Shown here: in pieces, positions 55,068 to 63,862 of the stretch | Numbering within the stretch: the stretch's first letter is position 1 | How the letters are laid out: each line of letters starts with the position of its first letter | Source: Dokdonella_A sp044227025 | GTDB taxonomy: Bacteria > Pseudomonadota > Gammaproteobacteria > Xanthomonadales > Rhodanobacteraceae | Direction: 5' to 3' | NCBI RefSeq assembly: GCF_044227025.1 | Contig: NZ_JBGAFX010000009.1 | Coordinates: 12,588 to 76,587, forward strand | DNA: 64,000 nucleotides | Notes under the pieces: generated by a model | Told to the model about the DNA's origin: nothing | Seen by the model: only the letters and a program-made list of their open reading frames with translations | Databases searched by the model: none | Program-made: the position numbers and the translations under genes

Positions 55068-55922
55068 TCAGGCAGCCTCGGCGGCTTCACGTCCCTGCTG
55101 GCGGATGAGCGCTTCGGCACGCGCATCGTGGATCGCATCCATCACCGCATCCACGTCGGCGGGGGTCTCGTCGATCGCGAACACGCCAGTCAGCACGCTG
55201 TCCGGTCGCAACTCGCCGGCCTCGAACAAGGCCCACATCTCGCGCGCGTGGCGTGTCGCCGTCAATTCCGGCGCGAAGCGCCCGAGGCAAGCGCCGATGT
55301 TGTCGACGTCGCGTTCGAGCATCGCGAGCGCAGCGTTGTTGCCGGCCGCGTCGACCGCCTGCGGCAGGTCGATGATGACCGGGCCTTGCGGCGAGACCAG
55401 CACGTTGTATTCGGAGAGGTCGCCGTGGATCAGGCCCGCGCACAGCATGCGCGCGATCTGGTTCATCATGAACGCGTGGTACGCGCGCGCAGTCTCCGGC
55501 GAGAGCTCCACCTCGCCGAGGCGCGGTGCCGAGTGGCCTTCCGCATCCGTGACCAGTTCCATCACCAGCACGCCATTGAAGAAACCGAACGGCTTCGGCA
55601 CGCGCACGCCGGCATCGGCAAGGCGATAGAGCGCATCGACCTCGGTGTTCTTCCAGGCGTCTTCCTGTTCCCTGCGCCCGTAGCGCGTGCTCTTGGCGAT
55701 CGCGCGCGCTTCGCGGCTGCCGCGCACCTTGCGTCCTTCCTGGTACTGCGCGCGCGCCTGGAAACTGCGCTGGCGCATGTCCTTGTAGACCTTGGCGCAG
55801 CGGATGTCGCCGCCCGCGCGTACCACGTACACGGCCGCTTCCTTGCCGCTCTTGAGCGGGCGGATCACTTCATCGATGACGCCATCGTCGATGAGCGCCT
55901 GCAGGCCTGGTGGTGTCTTCAT
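55068..55922 (-). CDS. RIO1-type serine protein kinase
   Basis: The 284-residue protein belongs to the RIO kinase family (PA4780-type in bacteria). It has AAVYVVRAGGDIRCAKVYKD with the catalytic Lys, HGDLSEYNVLVSPQG with the catalytic Asp, and the metal-binding IDLPQAVDAAGN. The bacterial RIO role is not well established; archaeal and eukaryotic members act in ribosome maturation. Start at the ATG at 55922. It is transcribed away from the MFS gene, with a 286-bp upstream gap in which I see no gene. Confidence 0.9.
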   Translation of the reverse strand: MKTPPGLQALIDDGVIDEVIRPLKSGKEAAVYVVRAGGDIRCAKVYKDMRQRSFQARAQYQEGRKVRGSREARAIAKSTRYGRREQEDAWKNTEVDALYRLADAGVRVPKPFGFFNGVLVMELVTDAEGHSAPRLGEVELSPETARAYHAFMMNQIARMLCAGLIHGDLSEYNVLVSPQGPVIIDLPQAVDAAGNNAALAMLERDVDNIGACLGRFAPELTATRHAREMWALFEAGELRPDSVLTGVFAIDETPADVDAVMDAIHDARAEALIRQQGREAAEAA

Positions 55923-56208
55923 GGGAATCCGGGAATGGACGCGACCGGGAGGATCACCGGTCGCGCAACCGGTCATTCTACCGCGTCGCGACTGCGCCCG
56001 CTGAAACCGCGCGTTCGACGGGGGAAATGGCCGTTTGCGACGGGCGCCGCGGCTCAGGCGGCCTGCGCGGAGAATAACCCTGCCGCGAGCACGAACACCC
56101 ACGGGAAACATGGCACTCCCCCTTGCACGTCTGGAATGGCCGCCTCCCCACCGGCCCCGCAGCATCAACGCGCGAGCGCGGAATCGACGACAGGGGTCGG
56201 CTGGTGGG

Positions 56209-57399
56209 CTAGCGGGCCGAGTCCGTGGCTTCCGCACTGACCCAGAACCGCAGCAGCAGAGCCGCGGCCAGCGCGCACGCCGCGCCGAATGCGAACGCGG
56301 CGAACGGCGAGACCCCCTGCCAGATCCAGCCGAACACGAGCGACGCGGGCAGCAGCAGGATGCCGGACACGAGGTTATACCAGCCGAACGCGGTGCCGCT
56401 GCGTTCGCGCGGGACGAAGTCGGCGACCAGCGCCTTCTCGGTTCCTTCGAGCGATGCGGTCACCACGCCGTAAGCGCCGAACGCGAGCCACAAGGCCCAG
56501 TCCGCCGCCGGCAGCAGGCCGATCAGCAGGTAGGCGGCGGCATACGCCGTCCAGGCGAGCGTGAGCATGCGCGCGCGACCGAAGCGGTCCGACAAGGCCG
56601 ACAGCGGCGTCGACAACAGGGCGGCGACGAACGAGAACAACGCCCACATCAGTGTCACGCGCATCGCGCTCGCGCCGAGTTCGTTCGCGCGCAGCAACAG
56701 GAACATGTTGGACGAATTGCCGAGCGTGAACAGCCCGAGCACGCACAGGTAACGCCGGAACGGCGCGGGCATCCCGGCCAGGGTCCAGCGGAACGGCTGC
56801 TTCGCCATCGACGCCGGATGCTCCGGTTCGGGCACCGCGAACGCGAGTGCGAGCACGAGCACGGCCGGGATCGCCGCGAGCAGGAACACGTTGCGCAGCC
56901 CGACGCCGAGCGCGAGCAGCAACGCCGCGAGCAGGGGCCCGATCACCGCGCCGAGGTTGTCCATCGCGCGGTGGAAGCCGAAGGCGAGACCACGCTGGTT
57001 CGGCTCGATGCTGAGGTTGATCAACGCATCGCGCGGCGCCGAACGCAGGCCCTTGCCGACGCGGTCGGCGAAGCGGCAGGCAAGCACGCCGAACCAGCTC
57101 GTCGCGAGCCCGATCAACGGTCGCGCGAAACCGGCGATGCCGTAGCCGGCGATCACCCACGCGCGCACCTTGCCGCTGCGATCGGCGAGCACGCCGGCGA
57201 ACAGCTTGAGCAGGCTCGACACCGCTTCGGCGATGCCTTCGATGAGGCCGAGCGCCTTGGGTCCCGCCATCAGCACCGACGCCAGGTACAGCGGCACGAG
57301 CGGATAGATCATGTCGCTCGCGGCATCGTTGACGAGGCTGATGAGGCTGACCAGCCAGACGGTGCGCGGAAGGGAACGGATGCCGCGAATCATTTGCAT
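56209..57399 (-). CDS. MFS transporter
   Basis: The 396-residue 12-helix permease has LVNDAASDMIYPLVPLYLAS in helix 1, the loop motif FAGVLADRSGKVRAW (MFS motif A) and ACRFADRVGKGLRSAPRDAL, a block common in MFS members annotated as general or tetracycline-type exporters. Substrate unknown. An Arg/Asp cluster typical of proton-linked exporters is present. It is followed by the RIO kinase gene in the same direction, after the 286-bp gap. Confidence 0.88.
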   Translation of the reverse strand: MQMIRGIRSLPRTVWLVSLISLVNDAASDMIYPLVPLYLASVLMAGPKALGLIEGIAEAVSSLLKLFAGVLADRSGKVRAWVIAGYGIAGFARPLIGLATSWFGVLACRFADRVGKGLRSAPRDALINLSIEPNQRGLAFGFHRAMDNLGAVIGPLLAALLLALGVGLRNVFLLAAIPAVLVLALAFAVPEPEHPASMAKQPFRWTLAGMPAPFRRYLCVLGLFTLGNSSNMFLLLRANELGASAMRVTLMWALFSFVAALLSTPLSALSDRFGRARMLTLAWTAYAAAYLLIGLLPAADWALWLAFGAYGVVTASLEGTEKALVADFVPRERSGTAFGWYNLVSGILLLPASLVFGWIWQGVSPFAAFAFGAACALAAALLLRFWVSAEATDSAR

Positions 57400-57500
57400 T
57401 GGAGGGCTTGATGCTCAGGGCTGAGGACTGGTTTGAGGCGGTGGCGACACATGCCGGCGCGTACCGCCCCATGAGCATCGCAGCTTTTCGGAACACGCAT

Positions 57501-58838
57501 CTACGTCTTGTGCGCAGCGCGACGCGCCGCCCGCAGTGCTTCGAGCTTGTCGCGGAACTTGCCCTCGAGGCCACGCTCGGTCGGCGTGTAGAACGTCGCA
57601 CCGGCGATCGCATCCGGCAGGCACTGCTGGTCGAGCGCGACGCCGCCTTCGGCCTCGTGGTCGTACTGGTAGCCGGCGCCGTAGCCGAGTCCCTGCATGA
57701 GCTTCGTCGGCGCATTGCGCAGGTGCATCGGGACTTCGAGCGTGCCCGACTTGCGCACGACGCCGCGCACCTCGTTGAATGCGGCGTACGCCGCGTTGCT
57801 CTTCGGCGCGACCGCGAGATACAGCGCCAGCTCGGCCAGGCCGAGTTCGCCCTCGGGACTGCCGAGGCGGTCGTAGGTCTCCCACGCATCGAGTGCCATG
57901 CGCCACGCGCGCGGATCGGCGAGGCCGATGTCCTCGACCGCCATGCGCGTCATGCGCCGCGCGAGGTAGGCGCGATCGACACCGCCGTCGAGCATGCGCG
58001 CGAGCCAGTACAGCGCGGCATCCGGATCGGACGAGCGCACCGATTTGTGCAACGCGGAGATCTGGTCGTAGAACTGTTCGCCGCCCTTGTCGAAGCGACG
58101 CGTGCGGTCGGCAAGTACCTGCCCCAGCGTCGCGTCGTCGATATGGCCGTCACGCGCGAGTTCCGCCGCGATTTCGAGGAACGTCAGCGCGCGCCGCACG
58201 TCGCCGTCGGCGGCTTGCGCCATCGTCGCCAGCGCATCCGCGCCGACGCTCAGCTTCTGTTTGCCGAGGCCGCGCTCGTCGTCCTCCAGCGCACGCCGCA
58301 AGGCCTGCTCGATCGCATCGGCGGCGACCGCGTCGAGCACGTGCACGCGACAGCGCGAGAGCAGCGCGGAATTCAGTTCGAACGACGGGTTCTCGGTGGT
58401 CGCGCCGACGAACACGATCACGCCGCGCTCGATGTACGGCAGGAACGCGTCCTGCTGCAGCTTGTTGAAGCGATGCACCTCGTCGACGAACAGCACGGTG
58501 CGGGTCCCCTGCCCCCAACGAACCTCGGCCTCGGCGAGCGCCTTGCGCACGTCCGGCAAGCCCGACATGACCGCCGAGATCGCCTGGAATTCCGCCTCGG
58601 CGTAGCGCGCGAGCAGCAACGCGAGCGTGGTCTTGCCGCAACCGGGTGGCCCCCACAGGATCATCGAATGGACGTGGCCGGACTCGATCGCGCGCCGCAG
58701 CGGCGTATTCGCTGCAAGCAGGCGCGGCTGGCCGACGACCTCGTCGAGGGTGCGCGGCCGCATGCGCTCGGCCAGCGGCTTCAGCCCTTCGGGTTCGGCG
58801 AACAGGCTGCGGGGAGGCGTAGCGGATTTGCGCGGCAT
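57501..58838 (-). CDS. rarA: Replication-associated recombination protein RarA (MgsA)
   Basis: The 445-residue AAA+ ATPase acts at stalled replication forks. It has the start PLAERMRPRTLDEVVGQPRL, Walker A ILWGPPGCGKTTLALLLARY (Lys69), Walker B TVLFVDEVHRFNKLQQDAFL, VGATTENPSFELNSALLSRC, and the C-terminal LHKSVRSSDPDAALYWLARM and VPMHLRNAPTKLMQGLGYG. It aligns over its full length with E. coli RarA. The ATG at 58838 is preferred; 58847 adds three residues. Confidence 0.96.
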   Translation of the reverse strand: MPRKSATPPRSLFAEPEGLKPLAERMRPRTLDEVVGQPRLLAANTPLRRAIESGHVHSMILWGPPGCGKTTLALLLARYAEAEFQAISAVMSGLPDVRKALAEAEVRWGQGTRTVLFVDEVHRFNKLQQDAFLPYIERGVIVFVGATTENPSFELNSALLSRCRVHVLDAVAADAIEQALRRALEDDERGLGKQKLSVGADALATMAQAADGDVRRALTFLEIAAELARDGHIDDATLGQVLADRTRRFDKGGEQFYDQISALHKSVRSSDPDAALYWLARMLDGGVDRAYLARRMTRMAVEDIGLADPRAWRMALDAWETYDRLGSPEGELGLAELALYLAVAPKSNAAYAAFNEVRGVVRKSGTLEVPMHLRNAPTKLMQGLGYGAGYQYDHEAEGGVALDQQCLPDAIAGATFYTPTERGLEGKFRDKLEALRAARRAAHKT

Positions 58839-58924
58839 GGCGCCCATGATAAGGCCCGGCATGGTGTCCATGCGGGACGCTTTGAATCCTCCCCCTTCAA
58901 GGGGAGGGCTTGACAGCATCGTAG

Positions 58925-58951
58925 GGCGGTACGCGCAGCGCGCGTGCCGCC
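58925..58951. repeat. Intergenic palindrome
   Basis: GGCGGTACGCGC-ag(c)-GCGCGTGCCGCC, about 12-bp arms with one mismatch, between the copB stop and rarA start. No T-run. Confidence 0.45.
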
Positions 58952-58974
58952 AGACTGCGACATCTGCGCGTGGT

Positions 58975-59997
58975 TCAGAACCAGAACCGCACACCGATCA
59001 CACATTGCGTGTCACCGCTCGACTCGCCACCCGCACGCGCATAGTCCGCGGTCGCGCCGAAGCGCTGGCGGCGCTCGACGCCGATGTAGGGCGCGAACTC
59101 GCGCCGGATCTCGTAGCGCAGGCGCAGGCCGAACTCGGCGTCGGACAAGCCGGCGCCGAGGTGTGCGGCGGGATCGCGCTTGCCGTACGCATTGATCTCC
59201 AGGCGCGGCTGCAGCACGAGGCGCTGCGTCAACAGCCACTCGTAGTCGATCTCGGCGCGCAACGCGGTCCGGCCCTGTTCGCCGACATAGGCGGTCGCGC
59301 CGACCTCGAACCAGTACGGCGCAAGACCCTGCACGCCGAACGCGGCCCAGCTGCGCTCGGGCCCTTCGCCGAAATCACGGCGCAGGCCGATCTGGCTGTC
59401 CCAGAATGGCGCGAGCGCGCGACTCCACAACAATTCCACGTCGGCGTGTTCGGCGCGACCGTCGACGCGCTCGCCCTCGGTGCGCACCGCGAAGCGGTCG
59501 ACGTCACCGCCGTAGCTGGCACGCGCGCTCCATGCGAGGGCGCCGCGTTCGACCCGCTCGAAACGATCGAATGCGACGAGGCTCCAGCTTGCGCGGTCGT
59601 CCATGCCCATGACGTCGATCATTTCCGCGGCGGTCATCGCATGCATGGCGGCGGCTGGCGGCGGTGGCGCGACGTGACCCGATGACGGGAGTGCGTCCGT
59701 GCGCGGCCCTTCGACTCCGGCCTGCGGCCTGCGCTCGGGGTGAGCGGTTTCGAGATGCCCGGCCGCTTCACCACCCAGTTCGCGCCGAGCGCAGCGGCCA
59801 TCCGGCCGCGAAGTCGAAGCGCCGCGGTGCGTGTCGTCGCACGTCTCTTCGGCTCCGGCCGGCGGCCTGTGCCCCGAGTGATCGGCATGCATGCCGGCGT
59901 GCGCGTGCGCATGTTCGTGCGCGTCCTGCGCCGACGCGGCAGTCGCGGCAAGCCACAGTACCGTCGCCAGTGCAGGCGCGGTTCGACGCGTGCTCAT
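58975..59997 (-). CDS. copB: Copper resistance protein CopB with an in-frame repeat insert
   Basis: The 340-residue outer-membrane protein has a signal peptide cleaved after ASA (residue 23) and a His-rich N-terminus (QDAHEHAHAHAGMHADHSGH). The beta-barrel part starts near MTAAEMIDVMGMDD and ends VIGVRFWF, the C-terminal Phe typical of outer-membrane barrels. Residues about 60-97 are a foreign Arg/Gly-rich segment encoded by a palindromic element (59709-59819) in frame. CopB acts with CopA in copper sequestration or export. Its ATG overlaps the copA stop by four bases. Confidence 0.93.
   Translation of the reverse strand: MSTRRTAPALATVLWLAATAASAQDAHEHAHAHAGMHADHSGHRPPAGAEETCDDTHRGASTSRPDGRCARRELGGEAAGHLETAHPERRPQAGVEGPRTDALPSSGHVAPPPPAAAMHAMTAAEMIDVMGMDDRASWSLVAFDRFERVERGALAWSARASYGGDVDRFAVRTEGERVDGRAEHADVELLWSRALAPFWDSQIGLRRDFGEGPERSWAAFGVQGLAPYWFEVGATAYVGEQGRTALRAEIDYEWLLTQRLVLQPRLEINAYGKRDPAAHLGAGLSDAEFGLRLRYEIRREFAPYIGVERRQRFGATADYARAGGESSGDTQCVIGVRFWF
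59709..59819. repeat. 111-bp inverted-repeat element inside the copB reading frame
   Basis: Left arm CTTCGACTCCGGCC...GCGCTCGGGG pairs with right arm CGCCGAGCGCAGCGGCC...AAGTCGAAG. It resembles the intergenic element at 11640-11751. Its length, 111 bp, is a multiple of three, and copB stays open through it. Confidence 0.65.
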
Positions 59998-61763
59998 GCG
60001 ACCACCACTTCGCGGAACATGCCCGCTTCCATGTGATACAGCAGATGGCAATGGTAGGCCCAGCGACCGTGCGCATCGGCGCTGACGCGATAGCTGACCT
60101 GCTGCGCCGGCTGCACGACCACCGTGTGCTTGCGTGCGAGGAACTCGCCTTGCGGCGTTTCCAGTTCGCTCCACATGCCGTGCAGGTGGATCGGGTGCGC
60201 CATCATCGTGTCGTTGAGCAGGCGGATGCGCACATGCTCGCCGTGGGCGAGGCGCAGCGGTTCCGCATCGGAGAACTTCTGGCCGTTGAAGCTCCACACG
60301 TAGCGTTCCATGTGGCCGGTCAGGTGCAGTTCGATCTCGCGCTCCACCTCGGGCGAGATCGGCGCCGTCACTGAATGCAGGTCGGCGTAGGTGAGCACGC
60401 GCCGACCGTTGTCACGCAGGCCGACGCCGGGATCGTCGAGGTTCGTGCGCGGCGTGTCGACCAGCATGTCGACGAACGGACCGAACTCGAACGGCGCGTG
60501 ATTCACGCCATTGCCTGCGGCATGATCCATGCCGGGCATCGCGGAATGATCCATTCCGCCGGCCATGTTGGCGCCGCAGCCGCCCTCCATGCCCTTCATG
60601 CCGGGCATCGCATGCGCACCGTGGTCCATCGAACCCATCATGTCGCCCATCGACAGCAGCACGCGCGCATCGGGCGCAGGCACTTCGGCCTGCATGCCTG
60701 CGCGCGGTGCCAGCGTCCCGCGCGCGTAGCCGGAGCGGTCCATCGCCTGCGCGAACACGGTGTAGGCGCGATCCTCCGCGGGCTCGACGATCGCGTCACA
60801 GGTCTCCGCTGGCGCGAGACGGAATTCGTCGACGGTGACCGGCTCGATGTCCTGGCCATCGTGCGCGACGATGCGCAACTTCAGGCCCGGGATGCGCACG
60901 TCGAAGAACGTCATCGACGCACCGTTGATGAAACGCAGGCGAACCTTCTCGCCGCGCTCGAACAGGCCGCTCCAGTTCGCTGCGGGCGTCGTTCCGTTCA
61001 TCAGATAGGTGTAGACGTGACCCGAAACGTCGGCAAGATCACTCGGATTCATGCGCATGCGGTTCCACATGCTGCGCGCATCGATGGCCGCGCCGACCCC
61101 GCTTGCGCGCGCATCGCGCAGGAAGTCGCCTGCGGTCGGCTTGGCGAAATTGTAGTAGTCGCTGTGCTTCTTCAGCGTCGCGTAGATGTGCTCGGGATCG
61201 GTGTCGGTCCAGTCCGACAGCAATACGACGTGCTCGCGATCGGCCGGAAAGCGTTCTCCGGCGCGCGGGGCGACCACGATCGGCCCGTACAGGCCTACCT
61301 GCTCCTGGAAGCGCGAATGACTGTGGTACCAGTAGGTGCCGGCCTGGTTCACCGTGAAGCGGTAGGTGTAGCTGCCACCGGGCGGGATGCCCATGAAGGA
61401 CAGTCCCGGCACGCCGTCCATGTCCGCCGGCAGCACGATGCCATGCCAGTGGATCGAGCTGCGTTCGGCCAGCGTGTTGCGCACGCGCAGGGTGACGGCG
61501 TCGCCCTCGCGCCAGCGCAGCAGCGGACCCGGCAGGCCACCGTTGACGACGACCGCACTGCGCGCGTGACCGGTGAAGTCGACCGTGCGCGCGCCGATCT
61601 CGAGGTCGAACGTGTCGCCGGCGAGAACGCCGGTCCGTTCTTCCGCGCGCAGGCGCGGCCAGCCGCAGGCGATCGCGAGCGCGCCGCCGGCGACTCCCTG
61701 CACGAAGCGGCGACGCGCCGGCAAGAGAAGCGAGCCGCTCGCGCGGCTGGGGAACAAGGTCAT
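59994..61763 (-). CDS. copA: Multicopper oxidase CopA
   Basis: The 589-residue periplasmic oxidase has a Tat signal (ARRRFVQGVAGGALA) and the copper-binding motifs SIHWHGIVLPADMDG, YWYHSHSRFQEQ, HPIHLHGM and the type-1/3 cluster AYHCHLLYHMEAGM. A Met/His-rich region (residues about 370-420, SMGDMMGSMDHGAHAMPGMK) is typical of copper-resistance CopA/PcoA. It oxidises Cu(I) to Cu(II) in the periplasm. It lies between copL and copB and overlaps copB by four bases. Confidence 0.95.
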   Translation of the reverse strand: MTLFPSRASGSLLLPARRRFVQGVAGGALAIACGWPRLRAEERTGVLAGDTFDLEIGARTVDFTGHARSAVVVNGGLPGPLLRWREGDAVTLRVRNTLAERSSIHWHGIVLPADMDGVPGLSFMGIPPGGSYTYRFTVNQAGTYWYHSHSRFQEQVGLYGPIVVAPRAGERFPADREHVVLLSDWTDTDPEHIYATLKKHSDYYNFAKPTAGDFLRDARASGVGAAIDARSMWNRMRMNPSDLADVSGHVYTYLMNGTTPAANWSGLFERGEKVRLRFINGASMTFFDVRIPGLKLRIVAHDGQDIEPVTVDEFRLAPAETCDAIVEPAEDRAYTVFAQAMDRSGYARGTLAPRAGMQAEVPAPDARVLLSMGDMMGSMDHGAHAMPGMKGMEGGCGANMAGGMDHSAMPGMDHAAGNGVNHAPFEFGPFVDMLVDTPRTNLDDPGVGLRDNGRRVLTYADLHSVTAPISPEVEREIELHLTGHMERYVWSFNGQKFSDAEPLRLAHGEHVRIRLLNDTMMAHPIHLHGMWSELETPQGEFLARKHTVVVQPAQQVSYRVSADAHGRWAYHCHLLYHMEAGMFREVVVA

Positions 61764-61856
61764 GTGGAATTCCGATGCGATGGGGACGCGGCTGCGTCCA
61801 CGGGCAAGGCGCGCGCGCCGGCACCCGGCCGGCGAACGCAGGCACGACGCGCGTTG

Positions 61857-62237
61857 TCAGGCGATCGGAGGTCGCAGCGGGGGTGACGCGCGCTGGCGTT
61901 CGACGCCCTCGCGCAACGGCACCGGCATCGACGTGTCGGCCAGCGCGTAGACGGCGGCAGGCATCGCGGCCGGCCCAAGCGCATGCACGAACGCACAGGC
62001 ACAGGCCGTGCCGCAACAGCCGTCGGCGCGGTGCACATGCTTGACCTTCGGCGCCGGCGCATGGTGCGCGCACGCGCTTTCCCCTGCTTGCGTCGGGGCG
62101 GCTCCGTGCAGCGGCATTGCCGCGGCCGCGAATCCGCTGAACGCAATCGCCGCCGCGAGCACGCAGGCGAGCAAGCGCACCGCGCGCAAACGCGCGAGGG
62201 GGGCGAGTCGGAACAACGGGCTGGCGAAGGGATGCAT
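61857..62237 (-). CDS. copL: CopL-like copper-responsive protein
   Basis: The 126-residue protein precedes copA. It has a hydrophobic signal (RLLACVLAAAIAFSGFAAAA), a cluster CAHHAPAPKVKHVHRADGCC then GTACACAFVHAL, rich in Cys and His, and ends ASPPLRPPIA, an ending typical of CopL. In Xanthomonas CopL is needed for copper-induced expression of copAB. The ATG at 62237 is used; no strong ribosome site is visible. The promoter must lie in the 26 bp separating it from rlmJ, or within the start of rlmJ. Confidence 0.7.
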   Translation of the reverse strand: MHPFASPLFRLAPLARLRAVRLLACVLAAAIAFSGFAAAAMPLHGAAPTQAGESACAHHAPAPKVKHVHRADGCCGTACACAFVHALGPAAMPAAVYALADTSMPVPLREGVERQRASPPLRPPIA

Positions 62238-62263
62238 CACGAACGACAATGGTACGCGCGCCC

Positions 62264-63115
62264 ATGAACTATCGCCACGCCTTCCATGCCGGCAACTTCG
62301 CCGACGTGCTCAAGCACGCCGCGCTGATCGGCCTGTTCGACGCCCTGCAGGCGAAGCCTGCGGCGCTCTGCTACGTCGACACGCACGCCGCGCGCGGGAT
62401 GTACGACCTGCGCGGCGAGGAGGCGTTGAAGACGCAGGAGCACGTCGATGGCGTGCAGCGATTGCTGCGCGCTCCGGCCCTGCCGATTGCCCTGCAGCGC
62501 TACGTCGACCTGGTGCGCGCATTCCAGCCGCCTGGCGGGAACGATATCGCGTGCTATCCGGGTTCGCCGCTGATCGCGCAACGCCTGCTGCGCGAGCAGG
62601 ACCGCGCGATCCTGTGCGAGTTGCACGAGGAAGAAGCCGCCGCGCTGCGCAGGTCACTCGGCGGCGACGCGCGCTGCGCGGTACACCAGCGCGACGGCTA
62701 CGCCGCGATGAAAGCCCTGCTGCCTCCACCCCAGAAGCGTGGCCTCGTGCTGATCGACCCGCCGTTCGAGGCGCAAGGCGCCGAGTTCACGCAGATCCAG
62801 CAGGCTCTCGCGGATGCGTGGACGCGCTGGCCGAACGCGACCTATGCGGTCTGGTACCCGATCAAGCTGCGCGAAACGATCCTGCCGTTCCACCGCTGGC
62901 TGCATCGCAGCGCCGGCAAGGCCGATGTACTCGTCGCCGAACTGCTGCTGCATCCGGACAATTCCGGCCTGCGCCTCAACGGCTGCGGCCTCGCGATCGT
63001 CAATCCACCGTGGCACTTCGACCGCACGCTGCAGGAATGGCTCCCCGCTCTGAAGACACTACTCGCCGAAGGGCGTAACGGCGAGGCACGGGTGAACTGG
63101 CTGAAGACCGCTTGA
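62264..63115 (+). CDS. rlmJ: 23S rRNA (adenine-2030-N6)-methyltransferase RlmJ
   Basis: The 283-residue SAM-dependent enzyme methylates N6 of A2030 in 23S rRNA. It begins MNYRHAFHAGNFADVLKH, the RlmJ signature, followed by the SAM loop YVDTHAARGMYDL and the catalytic motif IDPPFE with Asp165. The C-terminal VNPPWHFDRTLQEWLPAL fits the family. The start is the ATG at 62264. It is divergent from copL. Confidence 0.95.
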   Translation: MNYRHAFHAGNFADVLKHAALIGLFDALQAKPAALCYVDTHAARGMYDLRGEEALKTQEHVDGVQRLLRAPALPIALQRYVDLVRAFQPPGGNDIACYPGSPLIAQRLLREQDRAILCELHEEEAAALRRSLGGDARCAVHQRDGYAAMKALLPPPQKRGLVLIDPPFEAQGAEFTQIQQALADAWTRWPNATYAVWYPIKLRETILPFHRWLHRSAGKADVLVAELLLHPDNSGLRLNGCGLAIVNPPWHFDRTLQEWLPALKTLLAEGRNGEARVNWLKTA

Positions 63116-63273
63116 TGGCGACCCTTGGACCGCCACGCATGCGCTTGCCCCTCGACCCCGTTGCGCCCCGCATCCAATGTGATGCAGGAAATCGGGTTGA
63201 CGCACATGGCCACGGCAAGCACCATGCCGCGCAACACCCCGGTTCCGGGGTCTACATGTAGTTGGGCACAGCA

Positions 63274-63612
63274 ATGATGGTTCCGTTCATCGTCATTGAT
63301 TTCCTAAAGCATGGCATGTGGTTTCTCATGTCAGCTGTGGCAATCATCTATGCCGTCAGGCTGTTCAAGCTTCGCGATCCGAAGCCAGCGCTATTCCTTG
63401 TCCTTGGAGCATTGTCGCTACTCTTTGCCCAAGTCTTTCTCATCCTCGTCCCCCTCCCAACGATCTCTTGGGGCTTCACCTCAGGCTGCTGCTACACATT
63501 CAGCGGCTTTCGCCAGCTCGGCGGCTACTTCTCAGTAGAGCTCGCGCCTGTTTTAAGCAGCCTGTTCTGGCTAATAGCAATCGTGCTCAGGGTTCGCAGG
63601 CCAAGTGCTTAA
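63274..63612 (+). CDS. Small integral membrane protein, hypothetical
   Basis: The 112-residue protein has three to four hydrophobic helices (MVPFIVIDFLKHGMWFLMSA, IYAVRLF, ALFLVLGALSLLFAQVFLIL, and APVLSSLFWLIAIVLRVRR). Its DNA is visibly less GC-rich than the rest of the window and uses T-ended codons, which suggests acquired DNA. I do not recognise a family. Start uncertain between the ATGs at 63274 and 63277. Confidence 0.5.
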   Translation: MMVPFIVIDFLKHGMWFLMSAVAIIYAVRLFKLRDPKPALFLVLGALSLLFAQVFLILVPLPTISWGFTSGCCYTFSGFRQLGGYFSVELAPVLSSLFWLIAIVLRVRRPSA

Positions 63613-63862
63613 CTGTGCGTGTATGGACTCCCCTTGCAAGTGACCGAGTGATTGGTGCTTCGGCAAGCGTTGCGATTGCAGTCGTGTCCCTCGGGGACGT
63701 CCGTTGGTCGTATCCGGCTTCCCATTGAACGCAAAGCGTTCCAGCCATGGTGGAATCGCTGCAGCGAACGCGCGGCAATCTGAACTCTCGTGTGGCAGCG
63801 GCCACTTGCCTCAAGCGTCCGACCGCATGACACTTCCTCCCATCGAGCTTCAGTTCGGCGAC
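63613..63862. other. Lower-GC intergenic stretch
   Basis: About 250 bp between the small membrane protein and the IS end. I see no supported gene or repeat in it. Confidence 0.4.

Noticed and set aside
63115..63261. A 48-codon frame starting in the rlmJ stop
   Set aside because: Composition is low-complexity His/Pro-rich and there is no ribosome site; coupling alone is not enough.
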